Assembly (NCBI GenBank): GCA_050331115.1
Contig: JBHJHD010000021.1
Location: forward strand, 1-6,727
Source: JBCCAG01 sp050331115
GTDB lineage: Bacteria; Cyanobacteriota; Cyanobacteriia; CAKZMO01
Reading direction: 5' to 3'
Length of the DNA: 6,727 nucleotides
In this document: piece by piece, positions 1-5,294 of the stretch
Layout of the letters: every line of letters begins with the position of its first letter
Position numbering within the stretch: position 1 is the stretch's first letter
Notes under the pieces: generated by a model
Database searches by the model: none
What the model was told of the DNA's origin: nothing
Seen by the model: the letters and a program-made list of their open reading frames with translations, nothing else
Made by a program: the position numbers and the translations under genes

Positions 1-63
1 GGGGGTGGTGGGGGGGGTCGGGGGGTACAAATGGCGGGTTTTATAGGGGCGGGTCGTTAACGG
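1..63. other. G-rich contig edge, probable artefact
   Basis: The first 25 bases are almost only G with a few T and C, and further G-rich sequence follows to the tandem repeats. The opposite end of the window finishes in 14 consecutive G. G-rich sequence at both ends is what poly-G reads from two-colour sequencing chemistry leave on contig ends. No gene or promoter can be supported here. It could also be true G-rich DNA, since the adjacent repeats are G-rich too. Confidence 0.6.
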
Positions 64-74
64 GTGAACGTTTC

Positions 75-130
75 GGGGCGGACTGTGCGGGGCGTACTGT
101 CCGGGGTGGACTGTGAGGGGTGGACTGTGA
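75..130. repeat. Four tandem copies of a 14-bp G-rich repeat
   Basis: Four head-to-tail 14-bp units are seen at 75-88, 89-102, 103-116 and 117-130. The last two are identical (GGGGTGGACTGTGA) and the first two differ at two to four positions. A fifth GGGG at 131 starts a broken copy that merges into a HIP1 site. The stretch at 61-74 resembles a degraded further copy. Because 14 is not a multiple of three, the units are read in shifting frames, so this is unlikely to be conserved protein sequence. The regularly spaced GGGG runs (10-nt spacers) could allow a long-loop G-quadruplex. Confidence 0.8.
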
Positions 131-1377
131 GGGGCGATCGCCAGCGAGACATTCCTGAATTTTGCCGCCCGCTGCTGAGACTCAGCGCCATTGCCCTCCC
201 CTATAGCTTTTACAGCCTTCTGGGCTTTTTGGGGCTGAGTCTAGTGCTGCTCTATCACCGGGGCTATCGATATCTAGACCCCCTGACGCGCGGCACGCTG
301 GCGGTGGCTGTCGGGCTGCTGCTGCTGAGCTGCGGGGCGGCCAACGACCGTCCCGAGGCGCTGCTGCAGCTCGCTAACTTTCTGCCCTTTTTCCTGCTGT
401 TTGTGGGGCTGCCCGCCCTGCTGCGCCAGGTCGACCTGGTGCGAGGTCTGCAGCGCGATCTGCTGCTGGCCTCTCTGCCCATTAGCCTCATCACCCTAGT
501 GGAGTATGCGCTCAAGTCGCCCTACCTGCCCGCGCTCCTGCAGCAGCGGTCTTGGATTGAGGCGCTGAGGGCGGCTCCTCACCAAGGCCGACCTATGGTG
601 ATGTTCGACCACCCCAACGTGCTGGCCAGCTACCTGGTGATTGTATTTGGGCTGGGCTGGGGGCTGCTGCTGGGCCAGTGGGTCGTTAGACGCTCGGGGC
701 TGGGGGCGGCTGGGGCGCTGGGGCTGACGCTGGCGGCGATCGCCTGCACGGGCTCGCGCAACGGGCTCGCGGTAGCCGTCCTTCAGTCGGTGATTGGCCT
801 GAGCCTGCTGCGGCTGCCGGGGCTGGTAAAAGGGGGCATTTTGGTGGGGGTCTCCGGCGCGGGGTTTGGGCTGGCGGCCCTGAGCCTGGGGGCCAGCCGC
901 TGGAGGTTGGCGGCGCTGCTGGAGGATCCCCGCGTCGGCCTATGGAAAATTGCCCTGAACCTGGTCTCCGAGCGCCCCTGGCTGGGGTGGGGGCTGGGCA
1001 GCTTTAAGCAGCTCTACCCCGCGCGGCTGATCGACCCAGAGTATTTAAGCGTGTTTCACCCCCACAATATTGGCCTGCTGCTGGCGGTGGAGGCGGGCAT
1101 CGGGACGGCGATCGCCCTTACGGTGCTGGTCTGCTTTATTGCCTACCGCAGCTGGCGGTCGCGGCCAAAGGTTTTGCCTTTATCGCAGTCAAAGGCGAAG
1201 CCTCTGTCACAGGATCTTACGCCAGCTTGGGTCGGCAGCAGCTTAGCGCTTTTGGGCGTTGTGGGGTTCGCCTGCTTTGACGTCACGCTGTATGACGGGC
1301 GGGTCAATGCCCTCAACTGGATTGTGCTGGCCAGCGTCTACAGCGCGACTTTCTGGCCGCTCCAGCCGCGGCTCTGA
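127..1377 (+). CDS. O-antigen ligase/polymerase family membrane protein (Wzy_C)
   Basis: This is a polytopic inner-membrane protein of about 416 residues, usual for the family, with roughly 10 hydrophobic segments. Members ligate or polymerise lipid-linked glycans on the periplasmic side for surface polysaccharide. Numbered from the start used here, motifs are FDHPN at 160-164, GSRNG at 209-213, a long soluble loop with the Wzy_C pattern (W, then ERPWLGWGLGSF ending near 293), FHPHN at 310-314, and a C-terminal DVTLYDGRVN motif near 385. The frame is open back to a GTG at 64, but 64-126 is mostly tandem repeat. I chose GTG 127 because GAGGGG lies 6 nt upstream; the true N-terminus may be damaged or missing. 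A duplicated octapeptide lies at residues 348-363. The bicarbonate-related IctB family shares this domain, but I see no specific reason to prefer it. Donor and acceptor glycans are unknown. Confidence 0.85.
   Translation: MRGDRQRDIPEFCRPLLRLSAIALPYSFYSLLGFLGLSLVLLYHRGYRYLDPLTRGTLAVAVGLLLLSCGAANDRPEALLQLANFLPFFLLFVGLPALLRQVDLVRGLQRDLLLASLPISLITLVEYALKSPYLPALLQQRSWIEALRAAPHQGRPMVMFDHPNVLASYLVIVFGLGWGLLLGQWVVRRSGLGAAGALGLTLAAIACTGSRNGLAVAVLQSVIGLSLLRLPGLVKGGILVGVSGAGFGLAALSLGASRWRLAALLEDPRVGLWKIALNLVSERPWLGWGLGSFKQLYPARLIDPEYLSVFHPHNIGLLLAVEAGIGTAIALTVLVCFIAYRSWRSRPKVLPLSQSKAKPLSQDLTPAWVGSSLALLGVVGFACFDVTLYDGRVNALNWIVLASVYSATFWPLQPRL
1168..1215 (+). repeat. Diverged 24-bp tandem duplication inside the Wzy_C gene
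   Basis: Two consecutive 24-bp blocks (1168-1191 and 1192-1215) encode KVLPLSQS and KAKPLSQD. Five of eight residues are identical. The duplication lies in a hydrophilic linker between two late membrane segments, where length changes are usually tolerated. Confidence 0.5.
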
Positions 1378-1479
1378 CATAAGCTGATTCTAGTGAACTA
1401 ATCTACTGCTGAATACGGCGTAGAATTACCATAGAAAAATGCTTTTAGTCCAAAGCATCCCCACAAGCTGGAGCATTCT
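1378..1479 (+). promoter_or_regulatory. Upstream region of the LysR gene with a 7-bp dyad
   Basis: This 102-bp gap holds a perfect inverted repeat, ATGCTTT at 1439-1445 and AAAGCAT at 1452-1458 with a 6-nt spacer, ending 21 nt before the LysR start codon. A -10-like TAGAAT is at 1421-1426 but has no convincing -35. LysR-type regulators commonly bind dyads in their own promoters, so an operator is a reasonable guess; a leader hairpin is the alternative. GGAG at 1470-1473, 6 nt before ATG 1480, fixes the start of the next gene. I see no T-tract terminator for the upstream gene. Confidence 0.4.
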
Positions 1480-2397
1480 ATGATTGGACTTGATGGCGTG
1501 AAGCTCTCTCAGCTCAAAGCGCTGGTCGCCGTTGCTGAGCAGAAGAACTTTAGCGAGGCTGCCCATCAGCTGCAGCTCTCGCAGTCGGCCATTAGCCACG
1601 CGATCGCCGCCTTGGAGGACGAGCTAGGGGTGGTCTTATTCCTGCGGGGTCGACGAGGCGCGGTGCTGACGCCAGTGGGCGATCGCATTTTGCGCCATGC
1701 GGAGGCAGTGCTGACGTCGCTGCAGCAGATGGGCCACGAAGCCGAGCTGTCCCGCAGCTTAGACAGCGGCGAAGTGCGCGTGGCATCGTTTCGCAGCGCG
1801 GCTACCCACATCGTGCCCAGGGCAATCGCCCAGTTTCGGCAAAAGTTTCCCCAGCTGACGGCATCCCTCACGGAGCATCTCGACTACGCCGCCGTGGAGC
1901 AGGTGCTGCGGGACGGCAAGGCGGACGTGGGCATCACCTATCTACCTAGCCCCGCCGAGTTTGAGACCTGGGAGCTGCTTAAGGACGAGTATTTAGTTTT
2001 TTTGCCCCCCTATCTCCCGGTGCCAGAGGCGTTTACCTGGGAGAAGCTGGCCACCTACCCCCTGATTCTCGGCCCTGACGACGACGCCTGTCTGGTGACC
2101 CTGCGGACTCACTTCGCCCAGCACAAGTTTTTGAAGAAGGCCGACTATCAGGTGAGCGAAGATTCCACCATTCTGGGCATGGTGGCCCAAGGACTGGGCA
2201 TCGCCATTTTGCCTCGCCTCGCCGCTCACCCGGCGCCACCCCAGGTGCAAATGCGATCGCTGCCGGTGCCGTTTTATCGCCACCTGGGGGTTGCGCTCCT
2301 GGCGGATGCCCTCCACCCGCCGCCGGTGTTTGCGTTTGTCGATATTCTGAAGCAGCTTCCCCAGCAGACTGCTAGCTTTGCCGAGGAGCTGTCGTAA
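1480..2397 (+). CDS. LysR-type transcriptional regulator
   Basis: This cytoplasmic DNA-binding regulator has 305 residues, the normal LysR length. Residues about 8-66 form the winged helix-turn-helix, with the typical FSEAAHQLQLSQSAISHAI stretch followed by LEDELGVVLFLR and a TPVG element. A linker helix follows, then the periplasmic-binding-protein-like effector domain from about 95, with GKADVGITY near 146-154 and GMVAQGLGIAILP near 233-245. ATG 1480 is preceded by GGAG with a 6-nt gap. The stop codon overlaps the start of nanE by one base (TAATG), so the two are very likely co-transcribed and translationally coupled. This suggests that the regulator controls nanE or answers to an amino-sugar related signal, which is inference. 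The subfamily and ligand cannot be told from the sequence. Confidence 0.93.
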   Translation: MIGLDGVKLSQLKALVAVAEQKNFSEAAHQLQLSQSAISHAIAALEDELGVVLFLRGRRGAVLTPVGDRILRHAEAVLTSLQQMGHEAELSRSLDSGEVRVASFRSAATHIVPRAIAQFRQKFPQLTASLTEHLDYAAVEQVLRDGKADVGITYLPSPAEFETWELLKDEYLVFLPPYLPVPEAFTWEKLATYPLILGPDDDACLVTLRTHFAQHKFLKKADYQVSEDSTILGMVAQGLGIAILPRLAAHPAPPQVQMRSLPVPFYRHLGVALLADALHPPPVFAFVDILKQLPQQTASFAEELS

Positions 2398-3086
2398 TGG
2401 CTTTGATAAATCCGTCGATTCAAGCGATTCAGCAGGCGCTGGTGGTCTCTTGCCAAGCCCCCGCTAATTCGCCCCTCCACCAGCCCGAGATCATTGCCGC
2501 GATCGCCCAGGCCGCGATCGCCCAGGGTGCCGCAGGGGTCCGCATCGACAGCCCCGACCACATTCGCGCGACGCGCCAGCGGGTAGCGGTGCCCATTATC
2601 GGCCTCTGGAAGCAGACGCTGCCGGGGTCGCAGGTGTATATCACGCCCCAGTTTAGTCATGCGGTGGCGGTGGCCGAAGCGGGGGCCGACATTATTGCCA
2701 TCGACGCCACTCAGCGCCCGCGTCCCGGCGGGGAGACGGTGCCGCAGTTGATTGAGCGTATCCACGATGAGCTAAACAAGCCCGTGATGGCGGATGTGGA
2801 TACCCTAGAGGCGGCGATCGCAGCGGTGGCGGCGGGGGCTGACCTAGTGGGGACGACGCTGTTTAGCTATACGGCGGCGACGGCGTTTCAGTCGCCGCCG
2901 GGGTTGGACCTGCTGAAGCAGCTTGTGGAACTGGGGGTGCCGGCGATTTGCGAGGGGGGAATTGCCTCGCCAGAGATGGCGCGTCACGCCCTGGAGCAGG
3001 GGGCGTTTAGCGTGGTGGTGGGGACGGCGATTACCGGGGTGGACGCGCTGGCGGCGGCCTACGTGGCGGCGATCGCTCCAGGCTAG
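2397..3086 (+). CDS. nanE: N-acetylmannosamine-6-phosphate 2-epimerase
   Basis: This putative epimerase interconverts N-acetylmannosamine-6-phosphate and N-acetylglucosamine-6-phosphate, a step of sialic acid and amino-sugar catabolism, in the cytoplasm. Its 229 residues match the usual TIM-barrel NanE length. Family signatures in order are VVSCQAP near 16-22, IIGLWK with a candidate catalytic Lys at 72, GADIIAIDATQRPRP at 96-110, MADVDTLEAA at 131-140, GTTLFSYT at 152-159, ICEGGIASPEMA with a candidate catalytic Glu at 186, and VVVGTAITG at 206-214. ATG 2397 overlaps the LysR stop codon and has GAGGAG 8 nt upstream inside the LysR gene. No other nan gene (lyase, kinase, transporter) lies in view, so the role may be in amino-sugar or wall recycling rather than sialic acid use. 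Two HIP1 sites lie 15 bp apart near its 5' end. Confidence 0.92.
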   Translation: MALINPSIQAIQQALVVSCQAPANSPLHQPEIIAAIAQAAIAQGAAGVRIDSPDHIRATRQRVAVPIIGLWKQTLPGSQVYITPQFSHAVAVAEAGADIIAIDATQRPRPGGETVPQLIERIHDELNKPVMADVDTLEAAIAAVAAGADLVGTTLFSYTAATAFQSPPGLDLLKQLVELGVPAICEGGIASPEMARHALEQGAFSVVVGTAITGVDALAAAYVAAIAPG

Positions 3087-3122
3087 GGCTGCCCATAGTG
3101 CCCAATAACGCATCAGTTCTAA

Positions 3123-3151
3123 CTCAGCTACGTCCTACGGGACGTAATGAG
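3123..3151. promoter_or_regulatory. Intergenic hairpin between nanE and the response regulator
   Basis: A perfect 7-bp stem (TACGTCC at 3129-3135, GGACGTA at 3140-3146) closes a TACG tetraloop. An outer CTCA/TGAG stem (3123-3126 with 3148-3151) extends it past a small internal bulge. Neither strand has a T-run after the stem, so it is not a standard intrinsic terminator. It may end nanE transcription in another way, stabilise the mRNA end, or be an operator. Confidence 0.45.
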
Positions 3152-3159
3152 TAGCTTAG

Positions 3160-3198
3160 GTTACAAAATCTTGACAAACGCTTTGATAGGCTTACTAG
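3160..3198 (+). promoter_or_regulatory. Promoter with HLR1-like direct repeats upstream of the response regulator
   Basis: A perfect -35 hexamer TTGACA lies at 3171-3176, with a weak -10 candidate TACTAG at 3193-3198 (16-bp spacing). Two similar octamers, GTTACAAA (3160-3167) and TTGACAAA (3171-3178), form direct repeats with an 11-bp period overlapping the -35. The first octamer matches the half-site of the cyanobacterial HLR1 element bound by RpaB; the second has one mismatch. Canonical HLR1 spacing is 2 nt, here 3 nt. OmpR-class control is therefore plausible but not proven. Confidence 0.45.
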
Positions 3199-3225
3199 CA
3201 CTATCAGAAAAAACACTTGGGCACT

Positions 3226-3942
3226 GTGAACGCTATTGAGATTCAGATCATTCAAGGCAACCCCCACCTGCGATCGCTGCTGAGCTGGCACCTGCAGCAA
3301 GTTGGCTTTGCCGTCCATCAATCAGCGGGGCTGCAGCAGGCCAAAGCCACCAATAATCTCTCACAGCCCAAGCTGATCGTCATGGATTCTGATATGCCTG
3401 ATGGCGACGGCATCGAATTCTGCCGCTGGCTGCGCCCCCAGACCCAGTCCCTCATCCTCATCCTGTCCGCCCGCACCGCCGAATCTGACATCGTCTCCGG
3501 CCTGCGCGCCGGGGCCGATGACTACCTGACTAAGCCCTTCGGTATGCAGGAGTTTTTAGCCCGGGTCGACGCCCTCACCCGCCGCTGCCGCTCCACCGCT
3601 GCCCCCGCCATGCTCGACTACGGCATTTTGACCATCGACCTCATCCAGCGGCGGGTCTGCCTCAGCAATACCTATATAGACCTCACGCCTCAGGAATTTA
3701 GCCTGCTCTACGTCCTAGCCCAGGCCAATGGCGCACCGCTGTCGCGCTCCGAGCTGCTGCAGCGCGCCTGGCCCGACGCCATCGACAACCACCGCACCGT
3801 CGATACCCACGTGCTCTCCCTGCGTAAGAAAATCGAAGCCGAGCCCCGCCAGCCTAACCTAATTCAGACGGTGCGCAATGTTGGCTATCGGTTCAATGTC
3901 GAGGTCAGCGATCCCAGAGTCTTGGCCGGTACGCCAGCCTAG
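3226..3942 (+). CDS. OmpR/PhoB-type response regulator lacking the acidic pair
   Basis: This is a two-domain DNA-binding response regulator of about 238 residues, the standard size. The receiver domain covers about 1-120. It has a phospho-acceptor Asp at 54 (in LIVMDSDMPDGDG), Ser 81 at the switch position, and the conserved Lys at 103 in DDYLTKPF. The Asp/Glu pair that normally ends beta-strand 1 and binds magnesium is absent: the sequence there reads IQIIQGNPHLR. The C-terminal winged helix (about 135-227) is intact, with LTPQEFSLLYVL, the recognition region HRTVDTHVLSLRKKI and VRNVGYRF. GTG 3226 is preferred; TTG 3217 in the same frame is possible, and neither has a clear ribosome site. 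No histidine kinase lies beside it. The family is recognisably cyanobacterial, but I cannot assign a named regulator. Confidence 0.9.
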   Translation: MNAIEIQIIQGNPHLRSLLSWHLQQVGFAVHQSAGLQQAKATNNLSQPKLIVMDSDMPDGDGIEFCRWLRPQTQSLILILSARTAESDIVSGLRAGADDYLTKPFGMQEFLARVDALTRRCRSTAAPAMLDYGILTIDLIQRRVCLSNTYIDLTPQEFSLLYVLAQANGAPLSRSELLQRAWPDAIDNHRTVDTHVLSLRKKIEAEPRQPNLIQTVRNVGYRFNVEVSDPRVLAGTPA

Positions 3943-4035
3943 GACTCGCTGAAGTAAATAGCCTAGATTTTCCTGCCCATGCCCCATCTAGCGCCTAGCG
4001 TTAAAATGAAGCAGGATGTTAGGACAAAGGAAAGC
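3943..4035 (+). promoter_or_regulatory. Leader and possible promoter of msrB
   Basis: This 93-bp gap carries a -10-like TAAAAT at 4002-4007 without a recognisable -35 at normal distance. AAAGGA at 4026-4031 gives msrB a ribosome site 4 nt before ATG 4036. The msrB frame is open back to an ATG at 3979, but that ATG has no ribosome site. No terminator is seen after the response regulator, so readthrough into msrB is possible. Confidence 0.35.
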
Positions 4036-4440
4036 ATGGAAAAGGTTCAAAAAAGCGATCAGGATTGGCAACAGCAGCTCAGCGATGAGCAATTCCGCGT
4101 GACCCGCAAGAAAGGCACTGAGCGGGCTTTTACAGGTGAGTATTGGGACAATAAGGCCGAGGGCGTCTATAACTGCGTTTGCTGCGGCACCCCACTGTTC
4201 ACCTCTGAAACGAAATTTGACTCCGGTACGGGCTGGCCTAGCTTTTGGGCCCCGATTGAGGAGGAAAATGTCGCTGTAGAAGAGGACAGAAGCCTGTTTA
4301 TGAAGCGCACCGAGGTGCTGTGCGCGAACTGCGATGCCCATTTGGGTCACGTCTTTCCCGACGGCCCTCGCCCCACGGGCCAGCGGTACTGCATGAATTC
4401 GGCTTCCCTTACCTTTGAGCCGAAGCCGTCTGAGCAGTAG
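4036..4440 (+). CDS. msrB: Peptide-methionine (R)-S-oxide reductase
   Basis: MsrB reduces the R-epimer of methionine sulfoxide in proteins, a repair enzyme for oxidative damage in the cytoplasm. The 134 residues cover the complete SelR domain. Two CxxC zinc sites are present (Cys 47/50 and Cys 96/99), with DSGTGWPSFW at 62-71, HLGHVFPDGP around 102-111, and the catalytic Cys 119 in RYCMNSASL. The position that holds the resolving cysteine in two-cysteine enzymes (SGCGWPSF in E. coli) is Thr 65, as in one-cysteine plant plastid MSRB1, so recycling may use another thiol donor. ATG 4036 is chosen over upstream in-frame ATGs (3979, 4006) because it has AAAGGA just upstream and begins MEKVQKSDQDW, as homologues do. 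A CblD-like gene starts 17 nt after its stop and is probably co-transcribed. Confidence 0.95.
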   Translation: MEKVQKSDQDWQQQLSDEQFRVTRKKGTERAFTGEYWDNKAEGVYNCVCCGTPLFTSETKFDSGTGWPSFWAPIEEENVAVEEDRSLFMKRTEVLCANCDAHLGHVFPDGPRPTGQRYCMNSASLTFEPKPSEQ

Positions 4441-4456
4441 AGGTCAATTGCCGCTG

Positions 4457-5008
4457 ATGCTGCCTAGGTCGGAGGTGGTGCTACGAGGCCGACGCGGCCT
4501 AGATGAGGGCGCTGGTGCTATCGAGTGGTCTGTCCACTTGCCTACCCCCTACATCAGCCGCCGCTGGCCCCAGCTTTTGCCGGGCTGGCAGACGCCTATC
4601 GGCTCGGTGCTTTTGCTGCTTCAGCGGGCTCCGCTGCCGCTGATCGCGCCGTCGCAGCGCGTCGAGGCCAGCAAAACGCAGCTCCGCGATCGCGCCCTCA
4701 GCCTCGGCTGCCGCACTGCGGCGATGCTGCGCCAGCAGGGGTATCAGGCGGCGATTTTTGACCCGAAGACGGGGATACCGCTCGCACAGGAGAGCGGTAT
4801 CCCCTTGGATGATGTTGCCGTGGTTCAGGCGCTGTTGGGCTATCGGGTTGTGCGGGGGGGCGGCTGCGGCTGCATTTTTCATCCGAGCTGGGGAGCGGCG
4901 GTCTATCCCACTACGCTGCTCTGTACGGCTACCCCATCTCAAGTTGGGGCTCACTTGAAAGAACTTGACTTTTTCGATGACTTTGGAGGACTGCCTTGGT
5001 GCCCATAG
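4457..5008 (+). CDS. MMADHC (CblD)-like cobalamin-trafficking protein
   Basis: About 183 residues align by eye with the C-terminal domain of human MMADHC/CblD, which routes cobalamin to methionine synthase and methylmalonyl-CoA mutase. Shared features in order are VEASKTQLRDRAL with LRQQGYQAAIFDPKTG (human ALRAEGYWADFIDPSSG) at about 69-106, a VDD/LDDVAVV-type segment near 117-123, and CGCIFHPSWGAAVYP at 137-151 (human CCKVIRHSLWGTHV). Cys 137 falls on the human cysteine pair implicated in cobalt contact. Cyanobacterial relatives carry this family name, but biochemical proof of function in bacteria is not known to me. The start is uncertain: ATG 4457, GTG 4475 or 4478 (after GGAG), or a TTG at 4415 inside msrB. 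The gene contains a perfect 13-bp inverted repeat. Its position after msrB suggests a methionine or cobalamin link. Confidence 0.72.
   Translation: MLPRSEVVLRGRRGLDEGAGAIEWSVHLPTPYISRRWPQLLPGWQTPIGSVLLLLQRAPLPLIAPSQRVEASKTQLRDRALSLGCRTAAMLRQQGYQAAIFDPKTGIPLAQESGIPLDDVAVVQALLGYRVVRGGGCGCIFHPSWGAAVYPTTLLCTATPSQVGAHLKELDFFDDFGGLPWCP
4771..4804. repeat. Perfect 13-bp inverted repeat inside the CblD-like gene
   Basis: GGGGATACCGCTC (4771-4783) and its exact reverse complement (4792-4804) flank an 8-nt spacer. In the coding frame the arms encode TGIPL and SGIPL. The stem would be very stable in RNA or single-stranded DNA. No T-run follows, so it is not a classical terminator. The frame stays open through it. 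Confidence 0.85.
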
Positions 5009-5255
5009 AATCGACATTGGCCCCAGCGGCATCCGCATCACCCAAGGCCAAGGGCAGGTGCTGTTCTACCCGATGTGGCTGCGGTCTATAGACGTCCCCA
5101 GCGGCCAATATCGATTCTCAAAGCTACCGCTACAGGGCCTCACCTCTCCGCCTCTGGCACCTCCCCCTGGCTTTTGCGCCGCGTGTCTGGAGGATGTAGG
5201 GAGAATGGCTTCTTCCGGAGATCCCAAGCAGCGGCAAAAGCCTTTGCGTCAGTAG
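4977..5255 (+). CDS. Small uncharacterised ORF overlapping the CblD-like gene
   Basis: This 92-residue open frame starts at ATG 4977, 32 nt inside the end of the upstream gene. The first half (to about codon 50) uses GC-ending codons like its neighbours and reads like a folded protein, with IDIGPSGIRITQGQGQVLF and then YPMWLRSIDV. The second half is rich in Pro, Ser and Gln with mixed codon use and looks less like a protein. It may be a real small gene, a remnant with a scrambled 3' end, or chance. I recognise no family. No clear ribosome site is visible; translation could be coupled to the upstream gene. Confidence 0.3.
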   Translation: MTLEDCLGAHRIDIGPSGIRITQGQGQVLFYPMWLRSIDVPSGQYRFSKLPLQGLTSPPLAPPPGFCAACLEDVGRMASSGDPKQRQKPLRQ

Positions 5256-5265
5256 ATAGGGGGCG

Positions 5266-5294
5266 ATTCTCTTTCAGAGAGGCTACGCCAGCGC
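5266..5294. repeat. Short cyanobacterial interspersed-repeat-like sequence
   Basis: TCTCTTTCAGAGAGGCTACGCC (about 5268-5289) contains a small hairpin (TCTCT, TTC, AGAGA at 5268-5280) followed by GGCTACGCCA. From general knowledge, very similar short sequences recur many times in genomes of Nostoc-like and other filamentous cyanobacteria. The truncated SDR ends inside it. Only one copy lies in this window, so repetition cannot be shown here. Confidence 0.4.

Noticed and set aside
64..126. N-terminal extension of the Wzy_C protein
   Set aside because: Codons come mostly from the 14-bp repeat read in changing frames, and GTG 64 has no ribosome site; GTG 127 is better placed.
2499..2521. Two HIP1 octamers 15 bp apart in nanE, looking like a repeat or operator
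   Set aside because: HIP1 is abundant throughout this window, and here it falls on an Ala-rich IAQAAIAQ coding repeat.
2274..2765. 163-residue minus-strand open frame
   Set aside because: Antisense to the LysR-nanE junction; both plus-strand genes are clear family members.
3938..4000. Recurring GCCTAG hexamers around 3939, 3961 and 3994
   Set aside because: Spacing is irregular and the hexamer is short; no array or dyad structure is formed.
4499..5041. 180-residue open frame on the minus strand
   Set aside because: It lies antisense to the CblD-like gene, is rich in Arg/Ala/Gln as expected of a GC-rich shadow frame, and has no recognisable motif.
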